From Diphasiastrum complanatum (taxonomy: Eukaryota > Streptophyta > Lycopodiopsida > Lycopodiales > Lycopodiaceae): a DNA stretch of 64,000 bases. Below the pieces are notes generated by a model. That model did no database searches and was not told the origin of the DNA. It saw only the letters and a program-made list of their open reading frames with translations. The position numbers and the translations under genes were made by a program. Positions 1 to 11,422 of this stretch are shown here, piece by piece. How positions within the stretch are numbered: the first letter of the stretch is position 1; every line of letters starts with the position of its first letter. Location: the NCBI GenBank assembly GCA_029204225.1, contig CM055100.1, positions 1,648,587 to 1,712,586 of the forward strand, given 5' to 3'.

Positions 1-1073
<1,073 letters not shown>

Positions 1074-2363
1074 TCATGAAACAAATATTTTTTGTTCTTC
1101 CTTGAACTCACAAACAACAAAATTTCTATCCTTGATACCGTGCACCAATTCTTTTAGAGTGCAACAATAGGCATTGTGGGCATCAAGAGTTTTGATCGGA
1201 GATACATTGGCTTCCTCACAAAGCTTGACAACTCCATAGAAGTAAGCCATATCTTCTCTAGTCCAACCTTGTGCTACAATCAAATTTTGCTCGTCCAAAC
1301 TAGCGACGTTAGGTCGACCAACCAAGTTCTCAGCATCTTCATTGTTGGATAAGCGTCCAAGCACAAAGACACTTGAACTCCTCAAATCATGCAAACTTAG
1401 TTCATTGGTGTCTTCAATTCTGTCATACACGGATGTGATAGGGTGAAATGCTTGAATTTTGGTGCGCTTATTTACTCTTATGTTTGACACAATCGGAAAT
1501 TTTTTCATGACTTTGACGGAAGCCTCTTGAGTCACAAAATTGCTACATTCAAATTGTGTGGATATGGTGGACATGAAAGTGTGCAAAAAGAGTCGAGTTT
1601 GGCGGTTTGACAAATGAGCTATGACCCACTTCACAATCCTTGACAACCAGTATTGCAAAAAGCTCCATACTTTGTTAGACCATAAAGAGAAAACATCTAG
1701 TAAAATGATGGCCATACTGAGCATTACTGACCAAAAATCGAACTGTCTGGCTTGAAGAAATAATGGCAAGATGGACACAAATGTTATGAAATTCTGATCC
1801 AGCACTTCGTTGGAACTGTAATCATAGAAGCAGGGTTCAGAGAGAGAGCTGTAACCTATACCGGCTAGTATGTGATCCATAGCTTTATAAAAAGACAACC
1901 TCCTGACCAGATGACCGCCGGGCCAGAGAAGATCATCAGCCACACCAAACTTGAAGTTTTCTTCTACAAACAGAATCCTTAGCACTCGCATGTGAATAGA
2001 TTTCCACTTCTTCATGACATACATATGCTCCATGTCATCATTGAATGACATTGTGCAGTGGATCCCATCTATGTCCTCCAGCTTCCAATCTCCCTCTGGA
2101 CTCCGATCTCCGTTCGGCCTGATTGTATTCTTGACAGGATATAACAGTACATCGTCCCGAAGATCATCACTCATAATAATGAGATGTCTGGGTTTGTACC
2201 AGGAATCAAGACCATTCCAGAGAGAAGAAAAAAGCACGTAAGGAAGCCTGAAGTACTTGGTTGTCCTGATAAACTGCCACACTGAATAGAACAACTGAAA
2301 CCATAGAAGGTATTGAAATAGAGCCTTGAATCCCTCACTCACGTCTGGATGCTGAAAACTCAT
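1074..2363 (-). CDS. Uncharacterised 429-aa protein, possible membrane protein
   Basis: An open frame of 429 codons without interruption, far longer than expected by chance in AT-rich plant DNA. The frame could start 25 codons earlier (2438), but those codons translate the neighbouring TC/AC microsatellite into Cys-Val and Glu-Arg dipeptide runs, so I place the start at 2363 (MSFQHPDV). The protein is rich in Trp, Phe and Tyr. Residues about 14-31 are hydrophobic and aromatic, and residues about 191-252 form one or two hydrophobic stretches that could be membrane segments. The middle (about 60-150) is charged and the last 150 residues look globular and soluble. I recognise no domain family and no transposon motif. 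It may be a lineage-specific single-exon gene, or one exon of a larger gene whose other exons I cannot see. Expression is unproven. Confidence 0.5.
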   Translation of the reverse strand: MSFQHPDVSEGFKALFQYLLWFQLFYSVWQFIRTTKYFRLPYVLFSSLWNGLDSWYKPRHLIIMSDDLRDDVLLYPVKNTIRPNGDRSPEGDWKLEDIDGIHCTMSFNDDMEHMYVMKKWKSIHMRVLRILFVEENFKFGVADDLLWPGGHLVRRLSFYKAMDHILAGIGYSSLSEPCFYDYSSNEVLDQNFITFVSILPLFLQARQFDFWSVMLSMAIILLDVFSLWSNKVWSFLQYWLSRIVKWVIAHLSNRQTRLFLHTFMSTISTQFECSNFVTQEASVKVMKKFPIVSNIRVNKRTKIQAFHPITSVYDRIEDTNELSLHDLRSSSVFVLGRLSNNEDAENLVGRPNVASLDEQNLIVAQGWTREDMAYFYGVVKLCEEANVSPIKTLDAHNAYCCTLKELVHGIKDRNFVVCEFKEEQKIFVS

Positions 2364-2366
2364 GGT

Positions 2367-2368
<2 letters not shown>

Positions 2369-2439
<71 letters not shown>
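2369..2439. repeat. Compound (TC)n(AC)n microsatellite
   Basis: About 17 TC units run directly into about 19 AC units, ending five bases upstream of the likely start codon (minus strand) of the 429-aa ORF. A further short TC run lies at 2511-2522. Read on the minus strand, the tract would be the 5' leader of that ORF (GT then GA repeats). Confidence 0.97.
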
Positions 2440-2442
<3 letters not shown>

Positions 2443-3540
2443 TCAAAATGAGCAAGAAATCAGGATTTTGAAATCTGTCTACAATTAGAAAGGCTCTCTT
2501 TAGTGATCTCTCTCTCTCTCTCATCCTGCGATGAAGCAGAAAAATTGGTATACTAATTTGTAGATGCAAATTATGACATGACTAGGCATATTATTTTGGA
2601 TAGACTTCAAGGAATCTCGAAACTCCTTAGTGAGTAAGGAGTTTCTTAATTTGCAAATGTGTGCAAACGGACTTGGATATATAAAGACCCAACTCTTTCT
2701 TTCTCTTCTCTGATTGTTGCCACTCTGCCGCATCCTTTTCTTGTGCGGTGTTGAGTATATTGTAGGCAGGAGATACCTGCTTGCTTGCTTCCGCATCAAA
2801 ACTTGCTGAACTTTGAAAGTAATATTCTTTTACCATTGCCCAAGCTTGGCAACGAGGGAAGGATCGATGAATACTAGCGGAAAAGGAGTACTTTAATAGC
2901 TGTATATATCCACGCCTGGAGATCAGTCTCATAAATTTGCGTCTTCTTGGTCATTGATCCACATCTAATCTCTTAGTATCGAATAAACAGAGAAACAACC
3001 CGTGCAACAACCCATGCAGCACACCATGTAGGTTGAAATTGAAAGGAGATTACTATCTAAAAACACTTTCTAAGATTCTATCCCCTTGGAATGAAATTTT
3101 GCAAGAAATAACTTGGAAGCAAAACTTCTTGTGATACTAAAAGTTGTGTCTTCATGGTAAAGAAACATGAGAAATAAAAGTTCAAGGGATCAAGTTTCAA
3201 ACTTGCCTCATTTTGAGGTTATTCATTTGAAAGCAATTAGGCTCTAAGGATTAGATGATGATGTCTTTAGGATCAAATCACTAATCTATCTAGCTTTGAG
3301 TTTTTGCTCTCACTAATAAGTATTTAGGCACAAGGAAGTAATTGTGTTGACATAACCAACTTGGGAAATAAGTCATTGGGTAATATGTAGCAAGAAAACT
3401 ACCTATCAATTGATTTGTATGCACCCTAATGGGGCAAGATAGAATCAAGGAGTAAGCAGTCGTGATAGATGGCGGCTCGGGAGTTAGCCTGATTCTACAA
3501 AGCCATGTGCAAAATGGAGCCTTACAAAGATAAAGCCTGC
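2440..3540. other. No gene seen; upstream flank of the minus-strand ORF
   Basis: Mixed sequence with only short overlapping open frames on the minus strand (for example 2521-2799 and 2627-2932), none with a recognisable motif. It may contain the promoter of the minus-strand ORF. The Gypsy pol relic begins at its right edge. Confidence 0.4.
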
Positions 3541-3960
3541 GACTTTTGCCATTAAGCTGGCTGATCAAACGACAATTCGTCCGTGAGGAATGGTTGAAGA
3601 TATACCAGTTAGAATTGTCGGAGTACAGTTCGTCATTACTTTCGTAATAATGGACTTACCGGAATCACCAAATGTCTACCGAGTCCTATTGGGACGCCCA
3701 TGGTTATGAATTGTGCAAGTAATTCATAACTAGGGTACAGGGAAAATCACTTTTGAAAATCGGAAACGTGTAGTCAATGTTGATCCTGTAACTTGGACTA
3801 TCAAATTAGTGGCTCAAAAAGAGGATGATGATTCATCAACAACGGATCATACTTGTGACCAACCAATAAAAAATTGGAGAGTTCATTATGACTCTCAAAC
3901 CGATATTGTCAATTGGAATCAAGCACTTGCAATGATTGACTATACAACATGATATATGTG
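3541..3960 (+). pseudogene. Gypsy protease C-terminal part (relic)
   Basis: The frame reads into the LGRPWL motif that typically closes a Gypsy aspartic protease (about 3688-3705), preceded by a stretch like the usual protease beta-strands. A stop directly follows the motif. The N-terminal part with the catalytic Asp is not seen. Confidence 0.7.
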
Positions 3961-4679
3961 TCAACAAGATAATTAATCAGATTTGAGCGAGATTTCATCG
4001 TTGGATCAAACTTTAGATACACCGATCACTTTTCCATTGAATGTGTTGAATATAGCTTGGATATTAACGGAGACTATACCAGATCCGATTGAAGATGAAC
4101 TCATTCCTGTGAGTCATGCCTTGACTTATGATGACAATGCAAAACTTACTAATGAGCAGATTCTAAATCATATGGATCCAACCAGATTTGGAGTGCGTAA
4201 TATTCTTGATGAAACAATTATAAAATCGCCAAAGAAGGAAGACAGGAACACAGGTTCAATGACGAAGAAACAAGCCAAGCAACATTATAATACGGTCCTG
4301 AAATGGAAAAATCCTCCTCAAAAGATTGATTAAAAAAATGTGTCGCCCTTACTGGATAAAGGCAAAGAAAAAGTCAAGGATGATTCTGCAAGTCAGAATT
4401 CTAGCAAGACATCATCGTCTAGGAAGTCTTCTCCTTCGAAGAAGAGTTTATCTTTTCGAAAGTCATCACCTCCACGATCAATTTCTGCTAAGAAGGCTAA
4501 GCGAAGATCCAAGACAAATCCTTTTGACAAAGAACAAGCAGATGGAGTTTAGCATGATATGTCAGAACATTTTAAACGATATACATTGGATGACGTGGTT
4601 ATCATGTTACCCAAAGCACATGTGAACCCGAAGAACAAGTGCTAGAATCAAAAGATGTTTACGATGGCCCAGCTAGGAC

Positions 4680-5680
4680 GCAGCCTATGAATCTTGCTGA
4701 ACTAGGAGAACTAGAAAAGATTGTGCAAGTTGGATCACAACTTAATCCTGAATAGTTTCAACTGCTACGAACGTTACTTATTAAGTATCAAGATTGCTTT
4801 GCATGGACTTATAAAGATCTCCAGGAAATTCCGACGTCAGTTATTGAGCACACCATACCTTTAATACCTGATGCAGTTCCAAAGGTAGCAAAGTTCTATC
4901 GCTGTAATCCTAATGTTGCGGATCTGATAAAGAAAGAGCTTCAGAGATTGCTTGACATCGATTTCATTTATGAGATTGAACATACCGAATGGGTTTCACC
5001 AATTGTCATTGTTCCTAAGAAGAATGAGAAATTGAGAATTTGTGTGAATCTCAAGGCCTTGAACAAAGTGACGCGAAAGGAACACTTTCCGTTACCTTTT
5101 ACTGAAAGCATTTTGGACCGCCTTGCTGGAGCAGAAACTTATAGTTTTCTGGATGGATTTAGTGGATACAACCAGGTCAAGATTGCACCTGCAAATCACC
5201 ACAAAACAGCTTTTGCAATAGAATGGGACACCTATGCTTACAAAGTAATGCCGTTTGGGCTCTATAATGCACCAAGTTCATTCCAAAGAGTAATGCAATT
5301 TGCTTTTAAAGATTATCTACAAAAAAATTTTCAAATTTACTTGGATGACCTTGGAGTCCATAACACAAATACAAACCACCTGGATTGATTGGAAAAAGTA
5401 TTTGAACGATGTCGCAAGTATCAAATTTTCCTAAATTCAAAAAAGTGCCAGATATGGGTTTCCCATGGAGTTGTTCTTGGACACGTGATATCAAGACATG
5501 GCATTGCCATGGATTATTCCAAAATCAAGGTTATTGTGAAATTGCCATCGCCAACAACAATTCGTGGAGTTTATGTGTTTATGGGTCATGCGAACTATTA
5601 TCAAATTTCTAGTATCTTCTTTGTGGATTTAGCAAGACCTATATACAAACTGACTATTGTTCCTATTTGGATAGTATAGG
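4680..5680 (+). pseudogene. Gypsy reverse transcriptase relic
   Basis: The best-preserved stretch (4948-5388) has the expected RT blocks: SPIVIVPKKN, then FLDGFSGYNQ with the first catalytic Asp, then MPFGLYNAPSSFQR, then YLDD with the two catalytic Asp residues intact. A TGA stop at 5386-5388 interrupts the thumb region. The other family copy, starting at 10807, carries a sense codon at the matching place. Downstream blocks (LGHVIS, FMGHANYYQ) continue in the same frame to a stop at 5677. Confidence 0.9.
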
Positions 5681-6276
5681 CGTTAGAAGCCTTTGAAAAA
5701 TTAAAAAAACCATTAGCCTCAGCACCGATACTGCGTTCTCCAGATTGGACATTTGAATCTCATGTTCACACTGATGCCTCAAAATATGCAATTGGATCAG
5801 TTTTGACGCAACCAGGTGAATATAAGAAGGACTATCTAATACAATTTGTAAGCAGACAACTTACAGATCTAGAGAAGAACTATTCAACAACAGAACACGA
5901 AGCGTTAGCCATGATTTTTTCTGTACGGAAATTTTGACATTACCTCATGGAAACGCACTTTGCATTTTATACGGATCACCAACCGTTACTTTACTTGGTA
6001 AACAAGACGTGCAATACTGGGCATATTGCAAGATGGCTACTGTTATTGACTGAACTTGACTTTCGAATTGTGGTTCATAAGGGAAAGCAACATTATCTTG
6101 CCGACCATGTTTCGCGAATTGAATCTGCACCAGTTAATACTGAAGTGGATGATGAATTACCAGATGCTGCATTATTCTATGTAGAGGCAGTGCCTGAGTG
6201 GGCAGTGGATATTGTTGAGTATCTAATTCTAGGACAACCTAATGACAAAAGTACAGAAGAGGCAATTGATTCATAA
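5681..6276 (+). pseudogene. Gypsy RNase H relic
   Basis: The RNase H acidic residues can be followed: Asp in HTDASKYAIG, Glu in TEHEALAM and Asp in YTDHQPL. A stop codon sits between the second and third of these (just before 5947). After the domain comes the connection sequence ending in ADHVSRIE, typical of Gypsy pol just before integrase. Confidence 0.85.
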
Positions 6277-6279
6277 GAC

Positions 6280-6608
6280 TCAACCTTATCGATTGATTGC
6301 AGGTCAATTGTATCGTCCTGGATCAGACAATATTCTACGTAGATGTGTTTTACCGCATGAGATATCATATTTAATCATGTTTTCACATGATGGCATGGGA
6401 GGAGGACACTTCTCTACAGATATTATTGTTCGCAAACTCTTGCAATCAGGTTGTTGGTGGCCTACGCTTCATAAGGACACATAAAATTATCTTCAGACAT
6501 GTGATGTTTGCCAGCGAGCACGACGACCTACTAGACAGAACTATGAACCCTTACATCCGGTTTTATCGCAAGCGCCATTTGAAGTTGGACCTTTTGATGG
6601 GCCACTAA
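6280..6608 (+). pseudogene. Gypsy integrase zinc-finger relic
   Basis: Spread over two frames are an HDGMGGGH block and CWWPT, followed by CDVCQRARRPT, the HHCC zinc finger of Gypsy integrase. The catalytic core (DDE) is absent: homology stops around 6608. Confidence 0.75.
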
Positions 6609-6849
6609 TCTGCTAGGAGGTGGTGGAGAGAGGGAAGATGAAGAAACAATGTAAGTTGGAATGAATGTTTCAGAAAAATTAAAAGCGGAATAAGATGAGG
6701 GGTTAAAAGTGGGAGGGGAAAGGGGAAAAGCTCCAGATGCAGCTTCGGCTCTCTAGCTACCCAATCCCGAGCTATGAAGAATTGAAAAAGATTATCTATG
6801 TTAGATATAGGGGTCTTATGTTTTTTACATCAAGCATCTGGGTGTAGGA

Positions 6850-7499
6850 TGTTGATAGGAATAAAATTGGCATAGATGGCAAATTATGCATTTCCACTTG
6901 TAATGCCACTATTGAGCCAAAATAGAGTAAGAGACTAAACACGTGCCAATTAGAGTGTAGACAAGTGTAAAGCTTTTGTTTGATGAATTCCAAGAGGTCC
7001 AATAGGATTTAGAGGTGGAACCTTGCGAGGTCCAAAAGGAAATTGAGGTGTGCTTGAATATAGTCCAATAGAATTAAGAGGTGCATGGATCAATGGTCCA
7101 ATAGGATCAAGAGGTGAAAAAGTATGGTCCAATCATAGTTAAGCATAGTGTTAGCTCGTGGATCTACTAGTATCATTGTACTCCTCATTTCGGATCTAAT
7201 TGATTTGGTGATTTCATGGATTTTGTGAGTTATTGAGTTTCTAGCTTTCTCTCTCTACCCGAGAGCTCATGATAGTTTTTCTCTCTCTACCCGAGGAGAG
7301 CAACTTGTTTTTACTTAGGAATACTTCCCACACGTGTGAGTGAGAGTTGGAAGTGATTGAATGCATGTAGTAGTGTGTTTTTGCCATAGAATCAAAGATA
7401 GATCTTGAATCTCAATCTAGTCTTGATCTTGGTGCATCTACACACCTTAGGAGATCACAAGTACATGTAGTGGACAATCCACACGTGTGAAATTCAACA
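6850..7499 (+). repeat. Copia A 5' LTR
   Basis: A 650-bp sequence starting TGTTGA and ending TCAACA directly before a Met-tRNA primer site. Positions 7004-7499 are repeated at 10301-10806 with few differences. It contains CACGTG at 6940, 7331 and 7482. Confidence 0.9.
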
Positions 7500-7515
7500 T
7501 GGTATCAGTGCCAAC
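7500..7515 (+). other. Copia A primer-binding site (tRNA-iMet)
   Basis: TGGTATCAGTGCCAAC begins immediately after the LTR and matches the plant initiator-Met tRNA 3' end at all but one of the usual positions (TGGTATCAGAGCC is the common form). Confidence 0.9.
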
Positions 7516-8254
7516 CTAAGGTTACCATGCATTTTGATCCATCTAAGTGAAAATTTTTCATCAATCTTGAGCTAGAAATTGTCAAGGCCCATTTTCCTAG
7601 CTATCTTGTTCAATCTTGGATCAAAAGAGATCAAAAGGACATTGATTGAGTCTGACCTGGTACTGTACGGAATCAGGTGCTCAGACACGTGTGAGGAACA
7701 TCCAATTTCAGTTTGGAAGTTCTCTCTCATGCTTGATCCATTTATCTTGCTTGATAGTTGTTTTGAAGCTTTTTTTGTCTAGTTTCTGATGCAATCAGTT
7801 TCATTCCATTTGGTTGTGCCAATCAAAAGTTATAAGCTTTTGAAGAGGGTTAGATAGGGCACCTAGACCTGGGTGGACACATTTGGTTTGGTCAAGAGAT
7901 TGCTTGTTTGATCCAAAATCACAGTTGAATGCTTACCAATCTCATCTATATGTGATCTAGGCACTATTTTGAGATCTTAGCCATTTTGTTTCATGCAATA
8001 TCATTGTATTTGAGTCAAATTTGGTTTCTTAGTGTATTTCACACGTGCTAAGAGTGTTTGATCCTAACTTTGCCTATACTCCATCATTTGATGTGAAATA
8101 GATCTTGTTTTAGAGAGATTTGTGTAGCTAGTGAGAATCAATTCACAAATAGTTGCAAGATCTTTCATAGGAAGAGATTGTACTCTATTACTGGATCCTA
8201 TTGAGAGTGTGTAGCAACATTTATTGTTCATCATTTGAGTTTTCTTCACTTCAA
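7516..8254 (+). other. Copia A untranslated leader
   Basis: No coding similarity is seen between the primer site and the gag start. The short open frame at 7579-7782 has no motif. CACGTG occurs at 7686 and 8042. Confidence 0.6.
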
Positions 8255-9127
8255 ATGTCTTCAATGGGTTCATCCTTGTTGGAACCAAGTGAAAGATTGA
8301 CCACTTCAAATTATTCAATTTGGAAAATGAGGATGGAGTCCATCTTGATCCTTCAAGACGTGATGGACATAGTTCTTGGCCTTGAAGAAGAACCACAAGT
8401 TCTTCAAGAGGTTCAAAAATACAAAAAGAGAGCTAGGGTGGCTCTCCACTACATTAAGATGAATGTCTCTAATGAGATATTGAGGGAGATAGGTACTTGT
8501 ACAATAGCCAAAGAAGCTTGGGATTGTCTCAAGACTATCTATGAGGCTAAGATTACCTCTAGGCTTCTCACTCTTAGGAATCAAATATTTCAAAGTAGCC
8601 AAAAGAGTGATGAGAGTGCATCTAGTTATGTTTTGAGAGTAAAAGATATTCATAGAGAACTTGCTTGTATTGGTGATTCCATCAATCAAAATGAGCTAGT
8701 TCAATTCATTCTCAATGGCTTGAGAAGTGAATTTGATAACTTTGTCCAATCCTATGCCATTAAGGAGGAGCTACCAAGTTTGGAGGCTCTCCAAAGTGTG
8801 CTAATTTCGGAAGAATCAAGACAAGAGTACAAACTCTTGAGGATGGACAAGCTTACTCTCACTCATAATGATGGCAAAGCTCTCTTTGCCAAGGATAAGC
8901 ACAAAGGGAGGAGCAAGAACCAACATTAACAATCCTCAAGCAAGGACAAAGTCAAATCCGAAGACAAATATGAGGAGGAAGATGATTCCTCTAATGCTTC
9001 ATCATCCAAGCTCAAGAAAAAAAAGATCAAGTGCTTTTATTGTGGCAAGAAAGGTCATTATGCCACCAATTGCTTCAAGAAGAAGAAGAATCAACTCAAG
9101 CAAGCCAACATTACCAATGAGAAGGAA
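8255..9127 (+). pseudogene. Copia A gag with in-frame stop
   Basis: The start at 8255 (MSSMGSSLLEP) fits the gag start shared by the other two copies here (26023, 48764). The body has the Copia gag (UBN2-type) pattern: LTTSNYSIWKMRMES, KEAWDCLKTIYE, then SRLLTLRNQIFQ. A TAA at 8927-8929 ends the open frame, yet the same frame resumes to a CCHC zinc knuckle (C-x2-C-x4-H-x4-C) at 9032-9073. A single in-frame stop therefore separates gag from the knuckle and protease. Such a stop could be simple decay. Confidence 0.85.
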
Positions 9128-10300
9128 GACACTATTGCAAGTGATGGAGAGGGATCTCTTATGGTCTCCAGTTTCTCATCTACTCCTTTCAAGAAGGACG
9201 GCCTATGGTATATTGATAGTGGAGCCTCTTCACATATGTGTAGCTCCAAGGACTCTTTCTCTTCTATTGCACCTTATGATGGAGTCAAGAAATCAATATA
9301 CACTGCAAATGATTTTGAATGTCCTATTGAAGGCATAGGGAACATTCCCTTGAAGCTTGCATCCTCTAAAGTTCTTTCTCTCTCTAAAGTTCTTTATGTA
9401 CCTAAGCTTACCAAGAATCTTATTAGTGTTGGCCAATTGCTTGATAATGGCCTTGATGTAAAATTCAATGTTGATACTTGCACTATCAAGAAGAATGATG
9501 AGATACTTGCATTAGGATCTAGATTTGGTGGCATCTATAAACTAGATCCAAATGAGTATGTGAATGCTTGTAATGTTGCTCTTGTGAACAAGCTCTCTAT
9601 GGAGGAATTATGGCATAAGAGGTTGGGACATCCCAACTACAAATCCATGCTCTCTATGATCAAAGAAGCCAAAGCTATTGGCTTGCCAAAGTCACTCTCC
9701 AAGAAGATCAAGCCTTGTGAGGCTTGTGCTATTGATAAATCTCACAAAAAGCCATTTTACAAGATCTTCTATCAAAAGCAAGCATCCTTTGGAGTTAATC
9801 CACTCGGATGTGCATTTCTCATCAACTACAAGCAAGGGAGGAGCCACTTGTTTTGTTACTTTCATTGATGATTACACAAGATTCACTTGGATATATCTTC
9901 TTGCTTCTAAATCTATGGTGTTTGATCATTTCCTTATTTTCAAAGCTTATGTAGAGAAGCAATTCTCATTCAATATTAAAGCTCTTAGAAGTGATGGAGG
10001 TGGTGAATATATCTCCAATAAATTTCAATATTTTTGTGAGCTTGAAGGCATTAAAAGAGAGTTTTCTTGTGCCTACTCTCCATCTCAAAATGGAGTGGCC
10101 AAGAGAAAGAATAGATCTCTATGTGAATGTGCAAAATCTATGAGAATTGAGGCATCTTTGCCCAAAGATTTTTGGGGAGAAGCCATTAATTGTGCAAATT
10201 ATCTTTGCAATAGGCTCCCACATATAGCTCTTGGAGGAAAGTCACCATATGAAATCTTATTTTTGAAGAAGCCTAAGGTTGATCACCTTAGAGTTTTTGC
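9128..10300 (+). pseudogene. Copia A protease and integrase, truncated
   Basis: Protease: YIDSGASSHMC near 9211, followed by LSKVLYVPKLTKNLISVGQL. The GAG-pre-integrase HHCC finger follows: ELWHKRLGHPN and PCEACAIDKSHKKPF. A frame change near 9770 leads to the integrase core: FIDDYTRFTW, RSDGGGEY and SPSQNGVAKRKNR, giving the D-D-E residues. Homology stops at LRVF (about 10300), where the 3' LTR begins. No RT or RNase H remains in this element. Confidence 0.85.
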
Positions 10301-10806
10301 AGGATTTAGAGGTGGAACCTTGTGAGGTCCAATAGGAAATTGAGGTGTGCTTGAATATAGTCCAATAGAATTAAGAGGTGCATGGATCAATGATACAATA
10401 GGATCAAGAGGTGACAAAATATGGTCCAATCATAGTTAAGCATAGTGGTAGCTCATGGACCTACTAGTATCATTGTACTCCTCATTTTGAATCTAATTGA
10501 TTTGGTGATTTCATGGATTTTGTGAGTTATTGGATTTCTAGCTTTCTCTCTCTACTCGAGAGCTCATGATGCATTTTCTCTCTCTACCCAAGGAGAGCAG
10601 CTTGTTTTTACTTAGATTATTTTTTGAATACTTCCCACACGTGTGAGTGAGAGTTGGAAGTGATTGAATGCATATAGTAATGTGTTTTTGCCATAGGATC
10701 TAAGATTGATTTTGAATCTCAACCTAGTCTTGATCTTGGTGCATCTACACACCTTAGGAGATCACAAGTACATGTAGTGGACGGTCCACATGTGTGAAAT
10801 TCAACA
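10301..10806 (+). repeat. Copia A truncated 3' LTR
   Basis: It repeats 7004-7499 of the 5' LTR, with a small insertion near 10616 and scattered changes, and ends TCAACA. The first 154 bp of the LTR are lacking. Confidence 0.9.
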
Positions 10807-11422
10807 GGATCAACTGGAAAAAGTATTTAAACGATGTCGCAAGTATCAAATTTTTCTAAATCCAGAAAAGTGCCAGATATGGGTTTTCCATGGAGTTGTT
10901 CTTGGACACGTGATATCAAGACATGGCATTGCCATGGATTATTCCAAAATCAAGGTTATTGTGGAATTGCCACCGCCAACAACAATTCGTGGAGTTTATG
11001 TGTTTATGGGTCATGCGAACTATTATCAAATTTTTATTATCTTCTTTGTGGGTTTAGGAAGACCTACATACGAACTGACTATTGTTCCTATTTGGACAGT
11101 AGAGGCGGTAGAAGCCTTTGAAAAACTAAAAAAAAAGTTAGCATCAACACCGATACCGTGTTCTCCAGATTGGATGATTGAATTTCATGTTCATATTGAT
11201 GCCTCGAAATATGCAATTGGGTCAGTTTTGATGCAACAAGGTGAATATAAGAAGGACTATCCAATATGATTTGCAAGCAGACAACTTATAGATTTATAGA
11301 AGAACTATTCAATAACAGAACGCGAAGCGTTATCCATGATTTTTTCTGTATGAAATTTGGACATTACTTCATGGAAACACACTTTGTATTTTATACGGAT
11401 CACCAACCGTTACTTTACTTTT
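10807..11422 (+). pseudogene. Ty3/Gypsy pol fragment, copy 2 (RT end to RNase H)
   Basis: It matches the plus-strand Gypsy relic at about 5383-5996 almost base for base: LGHVISRHG, FMGHANYYQ and the RNase H start (IDASKYAIGS), then TEREALSM. It has its own stops (1 near 11267) and ends abruptly at the inverted repeat that begins at 11423. It starts exactly at the Copia A right end. Confidence 0.88.

Larger units (their letters stand above)
3541..6608 (+). pseudogene. Ty3/Gypsy retrotransposon pol relic, copy 1
   Basis: In order on the plus strand: aspartic-protease end, charged linker, reverse transcriptase, RNase H and the zinc-binding start of integrase. This order (RT before integrase) marks Ty3/Gypsy. 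The reading frame is broken by several stops (for example at 5386-5388 and 5677-5679, and the one before 5947) and by frame changes, so it cannot make a working polyprotein. No LTRs were recognised and the gag end is missing. The right end passes into the flank of Copia A. A second, overlapping fragment of the same family lies at 10807-11422. Confidence 0.9.
6850..10806 (+). mobile_element. Copia A: deleted Ty1/Copia LTR retrotransposon
   Basis: Left LTR 6850-7499, PBS from 7500, leader, gag from 8255, protease and integrase to about 10300, then a 3' LTR that starts inside the LTR and ends at 10806. The LTR ends are TGTTGA and TCAACA, a perfect inverted pair. RT, RNase H and the first 154 bp of the 3' LTR are missing: integrase sequence joins straight onto LTR sequence near 10301. 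Both the gag stop and an integrase frameshift disable the coding part. The right end abuts a Gypsy RT fragment. No clear target duplication was found (GGA precedes the left end and GGATC follows the right end). Confidence 0.9.
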
